From contig NC_092574.1 in assembly GCF_037975245.1 (NCBI RefSeq), forward strand, positions 2,451,001 through 2,515,000: 64,000 nucleotides of DNA, written 5' to 3'. The notes below the pieces were generated by a model. The model was not told the DNA's origin. It saw nothing but the letters and a program-made list of their open reading frames with translations, and did no database searches. Made by a program: the position numbers and the translations under genes. The DNA comes from Apostichopus japonicus (lineage: Eukaryota > Echinodermata > Holothuroidea > Aspidochirotida > Stichopodidae). Shown in pieces: positions 9,256 through 23,082 of the stretch; the stretch's first letter is position 1, and each line of letters starts with the position of its first letter.

Positions 9256-10071
9256 TTAATCTTAAATAAATTGTGATTACTTAGCGAGAAAAAGATGAAT
9301 GCAAAATGTCAATAATTAATTTGAATTATTGTATTATAAAATTGAAGACAGAAAGCTAAAATTAACAAGAGATTACGCCTCATCGAGGCCATGGTTTCAC
9401 TGAACGTTGAACATCAACCCAGTCCGAATCGACGTGAGCCCTCCATTGCAAGTCAGCTAGCCCACTTCTGGCCCGAAGGCCGGACTCTAAACGTAATCTC
9501 CCGGATGCTTTTGCGAACTAAGGGAGGATACGGAATTGGGATCCTAGGCCCGTGTAAAAATTCCACCTTGGCGATGCCGTTATAAACAAAGCAGTGTCTG
9601 TCATCCGATCGGCGCGATTCACACAGCCTGACAACAAACACCGACGCGCAGTGCTGTCTTCCAACCGTTCAGGCCACCACGCCAGCCTGGTGATTCTTGG
9701 GTCGAAATAATACTTCCAGTTCCAGATTGTTCCAAAACAATGTGATATGAATGCGTACCGTGCCCCAATTGGAGTATTGTACATTCGCACAAAAGTTTAA
9801 CCGTGAAAGAAGAAACACGAAAAACAAAAAAACAAAAACACGAAAAAAACAACCAAAAAACACACGAAAAGACAAGTAAATTAAAAGCACACACACATAC
9901 ACACACAAGACGTAAAATGACTTAACGCAGTGCTTGTTTTGGCATATTTCCAGTCACCACGATCGTTTTGAATGCCTTGATGTGGAAGCACATAAATCAA
10001 AGTAGAGATGATGTGCAAATAAGGAGGATTGGAGGTGACACAGAGCATTTCATAAATTCTGTGTTTAAATC
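9256..10071 (+). repeat. Partial macrosatellite unit at contig end, unit coordinates 1-816
   Basis: The first 816 bases of the unit are present, then the sequence breaks at the N gap. The break lies in unique, non-repetitive sequence of the unit, as expected for a contig end rather than a biological breakpoint. Confidence 0.97.
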
Positions 10072-10171
10072 NNNNNNNNNNNNNNNNNNNNNNNNNNNNN
10101 NNNNNNNNNNNNNNNNNNNNNNNNNNNNNNNNNNNNNNNNNNNNNNNNNNNNNNNNNNNNNNNNNNNNNNN
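10072..10171. other. Assembly gap 1 (100 N), coincident with the orientation switch
   Basis: Exactly 100 N. The left flank ends at unit coordinate 816 in plus orientation; the right flank begins at unit coordinate 589 in minus orientation. The round size suggests an unknown-length placeholder. Open frames that appear to run across it are artefacts. Confidence 0.99.
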
Positions 10172-10760
10172 TTCGTGTTTTTGTTTTTTTGTTTTTCGTG
10201 TTTCTTCTTTCACGGTTAAACTTTTGTGCGAATGTACAATACTCCAATTGGGGCACGGTACGCATTCATATCACATTGTTTTGGAACAATCTGGAACTGG
10301 AAGTATTATTTCGACCCAAGAATCACCAGGCTGGCGTGGTGGCCTGAACGGTTGGAAGACAGCACTGCGCGTCGGTGTTTGTTGTCAGGCTGTGTGAATC
10401 GCGCCGATCGGATGACAGACACTGCTTTGTTTATAACGGCATCGCCAAGGTGGAATTTTTACACGGGCCTAGGATCCCAATTCCGTATCCTCCCTTAGTT
10501 CGCAAAAGCATCCGGGAGATTACGTTTAGAGTCCGGCCTTCGGGCCAGAAGTGGGCTAGCTGACTTGCAATGGAGGGCTCACGTCGATTCGGACTGGGTT
10601 GATGTTCAACGTTCAGTGAAACCATGGCCTCGATGAGGCGTAATCTCTTGTTAATTTTAGCTTTCTGTCTTCAATTTTATAATACAATAATTCAAATTAA
10701 TTATTGACATTTTGCATTCATCTTTTTCTCGCTAAGTAATCACAATTTATTTAAGATTAA
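10172..10760 (-). repeat. Partial macrosatellite unit at contig start, unit coordinates 589-1
   Basis: The contig begins inside the low-complexity A-rich/T-rich tract (unit coordinates 546-652), a likely place for an assembler to break. The rest of the partial covers the CpG-rich block and the junction region and matches the reference. Confidence 0.97.
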
Positions 10761-10810
10761 ATTGATGCTCATGTCTGCCTAGGTTCGATTCCACGCCGAA
10801 GCACTATTTT
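10729..10810 (+). ncRNA. tRNA-like element with Pol III A/B-box motifs, block 2/3 example
   Basis: Same element in the other orientation: A-box-like motif 10729-10740, B-box 10782-10792, TTTT at 10807-10810. Further B-boxes on this strand begin at 13862, 16943, 20024, 23104, 26186, 29265, 32344, 35425, 38507, 41585, 44665, 47744, 50823, 53903, 56984, 57957 and 61033. All are identical, so conservation says nothing about function beyond the general homogeneity of the array. Confidence 0.35.
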
Positions 10811-13800
10811 ATATAATTTTTTTTTTTTTTTTTTTGGGGGGGGGGTTGTTGTTAATATCTGCATGTACATGCATGGTGTTTTAAATTTGTTTTGCTTTGT
10901 TTGTTTGTCTGTCTGTTTTTTTTTTAGGGGGGGGTGGGGTTGTTTCTATTTGGTATATTGTTTCGCGTAAACGAAGTAGGTCATTGCAATATTTTGCACA
11001 ACTTGTACTTAGAAACCAATCGGAACTTAAGACCTGAGTAGTAAATTTGATTTCTGTCTCGCTCGTCGCCTTTCACTGGAAATTTTAATGAAAGTATACA
11101 TAAGGACGAAAATTGTACCTGCAAAAAGAAATGCTTCTTTTGTACAGTGTAAGGCCACCGCGACATCTTTTCTGACAATCTTGATAATATTTGTTCTTCG
11201 GGAATGTTGTGTCATTACTTAGCCTTTATATTATAAACCGTTAAGTGTGGAAACAGCTATGCTCCTGTTAGAACAACTTCACATTTCTTAAATGCTGATT
11301 TACTGAGGCAGGCGTTTGAAAGACAGTGTGATACAAACAGGTACGGTAACGTTATAAACAATGCCACGAGCTCTCCGTGCATTAACAACGATCGAAACGT
11401 GCGGTATTCATGACGGTACACAAAGCAGATAATGCGAATACAGCAGACTTAGCCGAGAATTAAACCTAGTAGCGCGGAGGATTTAATTATGACATACTAG
11501 GACTTTCTACCGGTAAACTTTACTCATTGTCGAATAAATCTATCTAATTTCTACCTTATCTAGCTTTTACTCTGTATTTAACGTATTATGACCAAAGCAA
11601 ATATGAAATTCACGACAATTCCATGGGACTTGTATATTCATTTAAAATAGCTCCGTTTTGAATCTAAAATCTAACGCTCCATTGCTATGGTAACATCGTG
11701 AATAATAGCCCTGCCGCTAATGGATAGATGACATGTAGAAGATGGCCATCGATGGCGCTCTCAACTTCTCGTGCCACGTCTGGCACCTACAAGAAGTAAC
11801 CGACATATTACTGGCGCAATCCCGACCGAACGTATTTTAACTCTCCTACAGACTTTTCTACACTGATCCCAGAAAGCATTAAGTGCCGTCAAAATGCCTC
11901 AGTTGCTCATAGGTACATATCCATGACGTAACACTGTTCTCGTTGTGCATAAAACTGTTGTCAAAAGTAAGGCATATATACTGATAGGCCTAGACTAGGT
12001 ATACGTTGCAGACTATGCATAGGCTAACTTCACAGACAGACATACATGCACGCAGACAACTTCAGATAATGTAAAATATCACTAACCGTAATCACGTTAT
12101 GTTTACGATGTCTTGAAATGTCGTCCTTTTCTTCTCTGCAACCCCGGGCCGTCATTGTAGTCGTTCGAACAACTAAATTAAGGCGAGGAACGACGTCAAG
12201 ATATATCCAACGTCTAGACCACACTGCTTGCAATGAAGAGAGAACTGCCCAGTACAGTACGTGTTGATATGGACGCCTACAAAATGACAACAAATATTTT
12301 CCATTGAAAATCCACTGTGTGTGACGGTATAGTAAACACTCGTATATAGATCAACGCACACGCGCGCACGGAGGTATTATGTACGTACAGCATGCAATGC
12401 AGACAAATATTTCGGAGCGCGCGCTTCTGATTTTGTGCTGAATATTCTTGTGAGCGCTCTTGTATAACTGTTTGCATGTGCGCACGGACAAGATAGACGT
12501 CAGATTATCACGCTGTAGCTACTAAACCTTTACTTGCATGTGTACAGCAGTAGACTACTGTGATGGTTGCATGCGGCAGTTTAATTGTGTGTGCACAATA
12601 TGTCAGCATTGTACGGTGGCTTAATAAGGACATAGGAAAGAAAAACAGTGTCCCCAAATCTCACAATGTTGTCTTTTTATCTCAAAATATTGCCTCTTTT
12701 TTTTTCCCCTTTAAAATTTGGACTTTAAAAGATCCATCGGGAGCTTTCTATTTTATAGCTGTTGTAAGTGTCATATACCAGAAGTAATCGTTCCATTATC
12801 TTACACACTATAAGTCCGTCACGTTTTGGGTCCGCTAAAGTATAGCTAGAAGTTGTCAACTGACATATCAGACCCCCCCCCCCCCATTCCCCCGTTGATA
12901 TCTGAGGGCTTGGCCTGTCAGGGTGCATGCGCATTTCTATATCATGACGCAGTTTAGACTTTGGGCTAGAAGAGGAGCAAGTTAAGCACACTGAACCGTC
13001 TGCTCGCACGGAGAAACATATCCAGATTTAAACACAGAATTTATGAAATGCTCTGTGTCACCTCCAATCCTCCTTATTTGCACATCATCTCTACTTTGAT
13101 TTATGTGCTTCCACATCAAGGCATTCAAAACGATCGTGGTGACTGGAAATATGCCAAAACAAGCACTGCGTTAAGTCATTTTACGTCTTGTGTGTGTATG
13201 TGTGTGTGCTTTTAATTTACTTGTCTTTTCGTGTGTTTTTTGGTTGTTTTTTTCGTGTTTTTGTTTTTTTGTTTTTCGTGTTTCTTCTTTCACGGTTAAA
13301 CTTTTGTGCGAATGTACAATACTCCAATTGGGGCACGGTACGCATTCATATCACATTGTTTTGGAACAATCTGGAACTGGAAGTATTATTTCGACCCAAG
13401 AATCACCAGGCTGGCGTGGTGGCCTGAACGGTTGGAAGACAGCACTGCGCGTCGGTGTTTGTTGTCAGGCTGTGTGAATCGCGCCGATCGGATGACAGAC
13501 ACTGCTTTGTTTATAACGGCATCGCCAAGGTGGAATTTTTACACGGGCCTAGGATCCCAATTCCGTATCCTCCCTTAGTTCGCAAAAGCATCCGGGAGAT
13601 TACGTTTAGAGTCCGGCCTTCGGGCCAGAAGTGGGCTAGCTGACTTGCAATGGAGGGCTCACGTCGATTCGGACTGGGTTGATGTTCAACGTTCAGTGAA
13701 ACCATGGCCTCGATGAGGCGTAATCTCTTGTTAATTTTAGCTTTCTGTCTTCAATTTTATAATACAATAATTCAAATTAATTATTGACATTTTGCATTCA

Positions 13801-13840
13801 TCTTTTTCTCGCTAAGTAATCACAATTTATTTAAGATTAA
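10761..13840 (-). repeat. Macrosatellite unit, block 2 copy 1
   Basis: Tract lengths H1-H6 are 19, 10, 10, 8, 4 and 13; total 3080, core 3016. It is the only copy with H5 = 4. On the given strand it has A at 12623, the same state at the two-state site as block 1 copies 1 and 2. Confidence 0.98.
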
Positions 13841-16800
13841 ATTGATGCTCATGTCTGCCTAGGTTCGATTCCACGCCGAAGCACTATTTTATATAATTTT
13901 TTTTTTTTTTTTTTTGGGGGGGGGGGTTGTTGTTAATATCTGCATGTACATGCATGGTGTTTTAAATTTGTTTTGCTTTGTTTGTTTGTCTGTCTGTTTT
14001 TTTTTAGGGGGGGGTGGGGGTTGTTTCTATTTGGTATATTGTTTCGCGTAAACGAAGTAGGTCATTGCAATATTTTGCACAACTTGTACTTAGAAACCAA
14101 TCGGAACTTAAGACCTGAGTAGTAAATTTGATTTCTGTCTCGCTCGTCGCCTTTCACTGGAAATTTTAATGAAAGTATACATAAGGACGAAAATTGTACC
14201 TGCAAAAAGAAATGCTTCTTTTGTACAGTGTAAGGCCACCGCGACATCTTTTCTGACAATCTTGATAATATTTGTTCTTCGGGAATGTTGTGTCATTACT
14301 TAGCCTTTATATTATAAACCGTTAAGTGTGGAAACAGCTATGCTCCTGTTAGAACAACTTCACATTTCTTAAATGCTGATTTACTGAGGCAGGCGTTTGA
14401 AAGACAGTGTGATACAAACAGGTACGGTAACGTTATAAACAATGCCACGAGCTCTCCGTGCATTAACAACGATCGAAACGTGCGGTATTCATGACGGTAC
14501 ACAAAGCAGATAATGCGAATACAGCAGACTTAGCCGAGAATTAAACCTAGTAGCGCGGAGGATTTAATTATGACATACTAGGACTTTCTACCGGTAAACT
14601 TTACTCATTGTCGAATAAATCTATCTAATTTCTACCTTATCTAGCTTTTACTCTGTATTTAACGTATTATGACCAAAGCAAATATGAAATTCACGACAAT
14701 TCCATGGGACTTGTATATTCATTTAAAATAGCTCCGTTTTGAATCTAAAATCTAACGCTCCATTGCTATGGTAACATCGTGAATAATAGCCCTGCCGCTA
14801 ATGGATAGATGACATGTAGAAGATGGCCATCGATGGCGCTCTCAACTTCTCGTGCCACGTCTGGCACCTACAAGAAGTAACCGACATATTACTGGCGCAA
14901 TCCCGACCGAACGTATTTTAACTCTCCTACAGACTTTTCTACACTGATCCCAGAAAGCATTAAGTGCCGTCAAAATGCCTCAGTTGCTCATAGGTACATA
15001 TCCATGACGTAACACTGTTCTCGTTGTGCATAAAACTGTTGTCAAAAGTAAGGCATATATACTGATAGGCCTAGACTAGGTATACGTTGCAGACTATGCA
15101 TAGGCTAACTTCACAGACAGACATACATGCACGCAGACAACTTCAGATAATGTAAAATATCACTAACCGTAATCACGTTATGTTTACGATGTCTTGAAAT
15201 GTCGTCCTTTTCTTCTCTGCAACCCCGGGCCGTCATTGTAGTCGTTCGAACAACTAAATTAAGGCGAGGAACGACGTCAAGATATATCCAACGTCTAGAC
15301 CACACTGCTTGCAATGAAGAGAGAACTGCCCAGTACAGTACGTGTTGATATGGACGCCTACAAAATGACAACAAATATTTTCCATTGAAAATCCACTGTG
15401 TGTGACGGTATAGTAAACACTCGTATATAGATCAACGCACACGCGCGCACGGAGGTATTATGTACGTACAGCATGCAATGCAGACAAATATTTCGGAGCG
15501 CGCGCTTCTGATTTTGTGCTGAATATTCTTGTGAGCGCTCTTGTATAACTGTTTGCATGTGCGCACGGACAAGATAGACGTCAGATTATCACGCTGTAGC
15601 TACTAAACCTTTACTTGCATGTGTACAGCAGTAGACTACTGTGATGGTTGCATGCGGCAGTTTAATTGTGTGTGCACAATATGTCAGCATTGTACGGTGG
15701 CTTCATAAGGACATAGGAAAGAAAAACAGTGTCCCCAAATCTCACAATGTTGTCTTTTTATCTCAAAATATTGCCTCTTTTTTTTTCCCCTTTAAAATTT
15801 GGACTTTAAAAGATCCATCGGGAGCTTTCTATTTTATAGCTGTTGTAAGTGTCATATACCAGAAGTAATCGTTCCATTATCTTACACACTATAAGTCCGT
15901 CACGTTTTGGGTCCGCTAAAGTATAGCTAGAAGTTGTCAACTGACATATCAGACCCCCCCCCCCCCATTCCCCCGTTGATATCTGAGGGCTTGGCCTGTC
16001 AGGGTGCATGCGCATTTCTATATCATGACGCAGTTTAGACTTTGGGCTAGAAGAGGAGCAAGTTAAGCACACTGAACCGTCTGCTCGCACGGAGAAACAT
16101 ATCCAGATTTAAACACAGAATTTATGAAATGCTCTGTGTCACCTCCAATCCTCCTTATTTGCACATCATCTCTACTTTGATTTATGTGCTTCCACATCAA
16201 GGCATTCAAAACGATCGTGGTGACTGGAAATATGCCAAAACAAGCACTGCGTTAAGTCATTTTACGTCTTGTGTGTGTATGTGTGTGTGCTTTTAATTTA
16301 CTTGTCTTTTCGTGTGTTTTTTGGTTGTTTTTTTCGTGTTTTTGTTTTTTTGTTTTTCGTGTTTCTTCTTTCACGGTTAAACTTTTGTGCGAATGTACAA
16401 TACTCCAATTGGGGCACGGTACGCATTCATATCACATTGTTTTGGAACAATCTGGAACTGGAAGTATTATTTCGACCCAAGAATCACCAGGCTGGCGTGG
16501 TGGCCTGAACGGTTGGAAGACAGCACTGCGCGTCGGTGTTTGTTGTCAGGCTGTGTGAATCGCGCCGATCGGATGACAGACACTGCTTTGTTTATAACGG
16601 CATCGCCAAGGTGGAATTTTTACACGGGCCTAGGATCCCAATTCCGTATCCTCCCTTAGTTCGCAAAAGCATCCGGGAGATTACGTTTAGAGTCCGGCCT
16701 TCGGGCCAGAAGTGGGCTAGCTGACTTGCAATGGAGGGCTCACGTCGATTCGGACTGGGTTGATGTTCAACGTTCAGTGAAACCATGGCCTCGATGAGGC

Positions 16801-16921
16801 GTAATCTCTTGTTAATTTTAGCTTTCTGTCTTCAATTTTATAATACAATAATTCAAATTAATTATTGACATTTTGCATTCATCTTTTTCTCGCTAAGTAA
16901 TCACAATTTATTTAAGATTAA
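13841..16921 (-). repeat. Macrosatellite unit, block 2 copy 2
   Basis: Tract lengths H1-H6 are 19, 11, 9, 8, 5 and 13; total 3081, core 3016. Majority state at the two-state site. Confidence 0.98.
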
Positions 16922-16974
16922 ATTGATGCTCATGTCTGCCTAGGTTCGATTCCACGCCGAAGCACTATTTTATA

Positions 16975-17005
<31 letters not shown>

Positions 17006-20002
17006 GGGTTGTTGTTAATATCTGCATGTACATGCATGGTGTTTTAAATTTGTTTTGCTTTGTTTGTTTGTCTGTCTGTTTTTTTTTTAGGGGGGGGGTG
17101 GGGGTTGTTTCTATTTGGTATATTGTTTCGCGTAAACGAAGTAGGTCATTGCAATATTTTGCACAACTTGTACTTAGAAACCAATCGGAACTTAAGACCT
17201 GAGTAGTAAATTTGATTTCTGTCTCGCTCGTCGCCTTTCACTGGAAATTTTAATGAAAGTATACATAAGGACGAAAATTGTACCTGCAAAAAGAAATGCT
17301 TCTTTTGTACAGTGTAAGGCCACCGCGACATCTTTTCTGACAATCTTGATAATATTTGTTCTTCGGGAATGTTGTGTCATTACTTAGCCTTTATATTATA
17401 AACCGTTAAGTGTGGAAACAGCTATGCTCCTGTTAGAACAACTTCACATTTCTTAAATGCTGATTTACTGAGGCAGGCGTTTGAAAGACAGTGTGATACA
17501 AACAGGTACGGTAACGTTATAAACAATGCCACGAGCTCTCCGTGCATTAACAACGATCGAAACGTGCGGTATTCATGACGGTACACAAAGCAGATAATGC
17601 GAATACAGCAGACTTAGCCGAGAATTAAACCTAGTAGCGCGGAGGATTTAATTATGACATACTAGGACTTTCTACCGGTAAACTTTACTCATTGTCGAAT
17701 AAATCTATCTAATTTCTACCTTATCTAGCTTTTACTCTGTATTTAACGTATTATGACCAAAGCAAATATGAAATTCACGACAATTCCATGGGACTTGTAT
17801 ATTCATTTAAAATAGCTCCGTTTTGAATCTAAAATCTAACGCTCCATTGCTATGGTAACATCGTGAATAATAGCCCTGCCGCTAATGGATAGATGACATG
17901 TAGAAGATGGCCATCGATGGCGCTCTCAACTTCTCGTGCCACGTCTGGCACCTACAAGAAGTAACCGACATATTACTGGCGCAATCCCGACCGAACGTAT
18001 TTTAACTCTCCTACAGACTTTTCTACACTGATCCCAGAAAGCATTAAGTGCCGTCAAAATGCCTCAGTTGCTCATAGGTACATATCCATGACGTAACACT
18101 GTTCTCGTTGTGCATAAAACTGTTGTCAAAAGTAAGGCATATATACTGATAGGCCTAGACTAGGTATACGTTGCAGACTATGCATAGGCTAACTTCACAG
18201 ACAGACATACATGCACGCAGACAACTTCAGATAATGTAAAATATCACTAACCGTAATCACGTTATGTTTACGATGTCTTGAAATGTCGTCCTTTTCTTCT
18301 CTGCAACCCCGGGCCGTCATTGTAGTCGTTCGAACAACTAAATTAAGGCGAGGAACGACGTCAAGATATATCCAACGTCTAGACCACACTGCTTGCAATG
18401 AAGAGAGAACTGCCCAGTACAGTACGTGTTGATATGGACGCCTACAAAATGACAACAAATATTTTCCATTGAAAATCCACTGTGTGTGACGGTATAGTAA
18501 ACACTCGTATATAGATCAACGCACACGCGCGCACGGAGGTATTATGTACGTACAGCATGCAATGCAGACAAATATTTCGGAGCGCGCGCTTCTGATTTTG
18601 TGCTGAATATTCTTGTGAGCGCTCTTGTATAACTGTTTGCATGTGCGCACGGACAAGATAGACGTCAGATTATCACGCTGTAGCTACTAAACCTTTACTT
18701 GCATGTGTACAGCAGTAGACTACTGTGATGGTTGCATGCGGCAGTTTAATTGTGTGTGCACAATATGTCAGCATTGTACGGTGGCTTCATAAGGACATAG
18801 GAAAGAAAAACAGTGTCCCCAAATCTCACAATGTTGTCTTTTTATCTCAAAATATTGCCTCTTTTTTTTTCCCCTTTAAAATTTGGACTTTAAAAGATCC
18901 ATCGGGAGCTTTCTATTTTATAGCTGTTGTAAGTGTCATATACCAGAAGTAATCGTTCCATTATCTTACACACTATAAGTCCGTCACGTTTTGGGTCCGC
19001 TAAAGTATAGCTAGAAGTTGTCAACTGACATATCAGACCCCCCCCCCATTCCCCCGTTGATATCTGAGGGCTTGGCCTGTCAGGGTGCATGCGCATTTCT
19101 ATATCATGACGCAGTTTAGACTTTGGGCTAGAAGAGGAGCAAGTTAAGCACACTGAACCGTCTGCTCGCACGGAGAAACATATCCAGATTTAAACACAGA
19201 ATTTATGAAATGCTCTGTGTCACCTCCAATCCTCCTTATTTGCACATCATCTCTACTTTGATTTATGTGCTTCCACATCAAGGCATTCAAAACGATCGTG
19301 GTGACTGGAAATATGCCAAAACAAGCACTGCGTTAAGTCATTTTACGTCTTGTGTGTGTATGTGTGTGTGCTTTTAATTTACTTGTCTTTTCGTGTGTTT
19401 TTTGGTTGTTTTTTTCGTGTTTTTGTTTTTTTGTTTTTCGTGTTTCTTCTTTCACGGTTAAACTTTTGTGCGAATGTACAATACTCCAATTGGGGCACGG
19501 TACGCATTCATATCACATTGTTTTGGAACAATCTGGAACTGGAAGTATTATTTCGACCCAAGAATCACCAGGCTGGCGTGGTGGCCTGAACGGTTGGAAG
19601 ACAGCACTGCGCGTCGGTGTTTGTTGTCAGGCTGTGTGAATCGCGCCGATCGGATGACAGACACTGCTTTGTTTATAACGGCATCGCCAAGGTGGAATTT
19701 TTACACGGGCCTAGGATCCCAATTCCGTATCCTCCCTTAGTTCGCAAAAGCATCCGGGAGATTACGTTTAGAGTCCGGCCTTCGGGCCAGAAGTGGGCTA
19801 GCTGACTTGCAATGGAGGGCTCACGTCGATTCGGACTGGGTTGATGTTCAACGTTCAGTGAAACCATGGCCTCGATGAGGCGTAATCTCTTGTTAATTTT
19901 AGCTTTCTGTCTTCAATTTTATAATACAATAATTCAAATTAATTATTGACATTTTGCATTCATCTTTTTCTCGCTAAGTAATCACAATTTATTTAAGATT
20001 AA
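16922..20002 (-). repeat. Macrosatellite unit, block 2 copy 3
   Basis: Tract lengths H1-H6 are 18, 13, 10, 9, 5 and 10; total 3081, core 3016. Majority state at the two-state site. Confidence 0.98.
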
Positions 20003-23000
20003 ATTGATGCTCATGTCTGCCTAGGTTCGATTCCACGCCGAAGCACTATTTTATATAATTTTTTTTTTTTTTTTTTTGGGGGGGGGGTTGTTGTTAATAT
20101 CTGCATGTACATGCATGGTGTTTTAAATTTGTTTTGCTTTGTTTGTTTGTCTGTCTGTTTTTTTTTTAGGGGGGGGGGTGGGGGTTGTTTCTATTTGGTA
20201 TATTGTTTCGCGTAAACGAAGTAGGTCATTGCAATATTTTGCACAACTTGTACTTAGAAACCAATCGGAACTTAAGACCTGAGTAGTAAATTTGATTTCT
20301 GTCTCGCTCGTCGCCTTTCACTGGAAATTTTAATGAAAGTATACATAAGGACGAAAATTGTACCTGCAAAAAGAAATGCTTCTTTTGTACAGTGTAAGGC
20401 CACCGCGACATCTTTTCTGACAATCTTGATAATATTTGTTCTTCGGGAATGTTGTGTCATTACTTAGCCTTTATATTATAAACCGTTAAGTGTGGAAACA
20501 GCTATGCTCCTGTTAGAACAACTTCACATTTCTTAAATGCTGATTTACTGAGGCAGGCGTTTGAAAGACAGTGTGATACAAACAGGTACGGTAACGTTAT
20601 AAACAATGCCACGAGCTCTCCGTGCATTAACAACGATCGAAACGTGCGGTATTCATGACGGTACACAAAGCAGATAATGCGAATACAGCAGACTTAGCCG
20701 AGAATTAAACCTAGTAGCGCGGAGGATTTAATTATGACATACTAGGACTTTCTACCGGTAAACTTTACTCATTGTCGAATAAATCTATCTAATTTCTACC
20801 TTATCTAGCTTTTACTCTGTATTTAACGTATTATGACCAAAGCAAATATGAAATTCACGACAATTCCATGGGACTTGTATATTCATTTAAAATAGCTCCG
20901 TTTTGAATCTAAAATCTAACGCTCCATTGCTATGGTAACATCGTGAATAATAGCCCTGCCGCTAATGGATAGATGACATGTAGAAGATGGCCATCGATGG
21001 CGCTCTCAACTTCTCGTGCCACGTCTGGCACCTACAAGAAGTAACCGACATATTACTGGCGCAATCCCGACCGAACGTATTTTAACTCTCCTACAGACTT
21101 TTCTACACTGATCCCAGAAAGCATTAAGTGCCGTCAAAATGCCTCAGTTGCTCATAGGTACATATCCATGACGTAACACTGTTCTCGTTGTGCATAAAAC
21201 TGTTGTCAAAAGTAAGGCATATATACTGATAGGCCTAGACTAGGTATACGTTGCAGACTATGCATAGGCTAACTTCACAGACAGACATACATGCACGCAG
21301 ACAACTTCAGATAATGTAAAATATCACTAACCGTAATCACGTTATGTTTACGATGTCTTGAAATGTCGTCCTTTTCTTCTCTGCAACCCCGGGCCGTCAT
21401 TGTAGTCGTTCGAACAACTAAATTAAGGCGAGGAACGACGTCAAGATATATCCAACGTCTAGACCACACTGCTTGCAATGAAGAGAGAACTGCCCAGTAC
21501 AGTACGTGTTGATATGGACGCCTACAAAATGACAACAAATATTTTCCATTGAAAATCCACTGTGTGTGACGGTATAGTAAACACTCGTATATAGATCAAC
21601 GCACACGCGCGCACGGAGGTATTATGTACGTACAGCATGCAATGCAGACAAATATTTCGGAGCGCGCGCTTCTGATTTTGTGCTGAATATTCTTGTGAGC
21701 GCTCTTGTATAACTGTTTGCATGTGCGCACGGACAAGATAGACGTCAGATTATCACGCTGTAGCTACTAAACCTTTACTTGCATGTGTACAGCAGTAGAC
21801 TACTGTGATGGTTGCATGCGGCAGTTTAATTGTGTGTGCACAATATGTCAGCATTGTACGGTGGCTTCATAAGGACATAGGAAAGAAAAACAGTGTCCCC
21901 AAATCTCACAATGTTGTCTTTTTATCTCAAAATATTGCCTCTTTTTTTTTCCCCTTTAAAATTTGGACTTTAAAAGATCCATCGGGAGCTTTCTATTTTA
22001 TAGCTGTTGTAAGTGTCATATACCAGAAGTAATCGTTCCATTATCTTACACACTATAAGTCCGTCACGTTTTGGGTCCGCTAAAGTATAGCTAGAAGTTG
22101 TCAACTGACATATCAGACCCCCCCCCCATTCCCCCGTTGATATCTGAGGGCTTGGCCTGTCAGGGTGCATGCGCATTTCTATATCATGACGCAGTTTAGA
22201 CTTTGGGCTAGAAGAGGAGCAAGTTAAGCACACTGAACCGTCTGCTCGCACGGAGAAACATATCCAGATTTAAACACAGAATTTATGAAATGCTCTGTGT
22301 CACCTCCAATCCTCCTTATTTGCACATCATCTCTACTTTGATTTATGTGCTTCCACATCAAGGCATTCAAAACGATCGTGGTGACTGGAAATATGCCAAA
22401 ACAAGCACTGCGTTAAGTCATTTTACGTCTTGTGTGTGTATGTGTGTGTGCTTTTAATTTACTTGTCTTTTCGTGTGTTTTTTGGTTGTTTTTTTCGTGT
22501 TTTTGTTTTTTTGTTTTTCGTGTTTCTTCTTTCACGGTTAAACTTTTGTGCGAATGTACAATACTCCAATTGGGGCACGGTACGCATTCATATCACATTG
22601 TTTTGGAACAATCTGGAACTGGAAGTATTATTTCGACCCAAGAATCACCAGGCTGGCGTGGTGGCCTGAACGGTTGGAAGACAGCACTGCGCGTCGGTGT
22701 TTGTTGTCAGGCTGTGTGAATCGCGCCGATCGGATGACAGACACTGCTTTGTTTATAACGGCATCGCCAAGGTGGAATTTTTACACGGGCCTAGGATCCC
22801 AATTCCGTATCCTCCCTTAGTTCGCAAAAGCATCCGGGAGATTACGTTTAGAGTCCGGCCTTCGGGCCAGAAGTGGGCTAGCTGACTTGCAATGGAGGGC
22901 TCACGTCGATTCGGACTGGGTTGATGTTCAACGTTCAGTGAAACCATGGCCTCGATGAGGCGTAATCTCTTGTTAATTTTAGCTTTCTGTCTTCAATTTT

Positions 23001-23082
23001 ATAATACAATAATTCAAATTAATTATTGACATTTTGCATTCATCTTTTTCTCGCTAAGTAATCACAATTTATTTAAGATTAA
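20003..23082 (-). repeat. Macrosatellite unit, block 2 copy 4
   Basis: Tract lengths H1-H6 are 19, 10, 10, 10, 5 and 10; total 3080, core 3016. H6 = 10 is shared with the preceding copy. Confidence 0.98.

Larger units (their letters stand above)
1..10071 (+). repeat. Tandem array block 1 of the 3.08-kb macrosatellite, plus orientation
   Basis: Three complete units and an 816-bp partial follow each other head to tail with periods of 3087, 3081 and 3087 bases. The opening bases of the window recur at 3088, 6169 and 9256. No spacer separates units, and no other sequence is inserted. The block runs off the left edge of the window, so its true start is unseen. It stops at an N gap inside a unit, so its right end is a contig end and not a biological boundary. 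Confidence 0.98.

Noticed and set aside
9881-10265. Open frames of 66-110 codons spanning the first N gap
   Set aside because: They are read through 100 N and join two contigs in opposite orientation; most of their length is undetermined residues.
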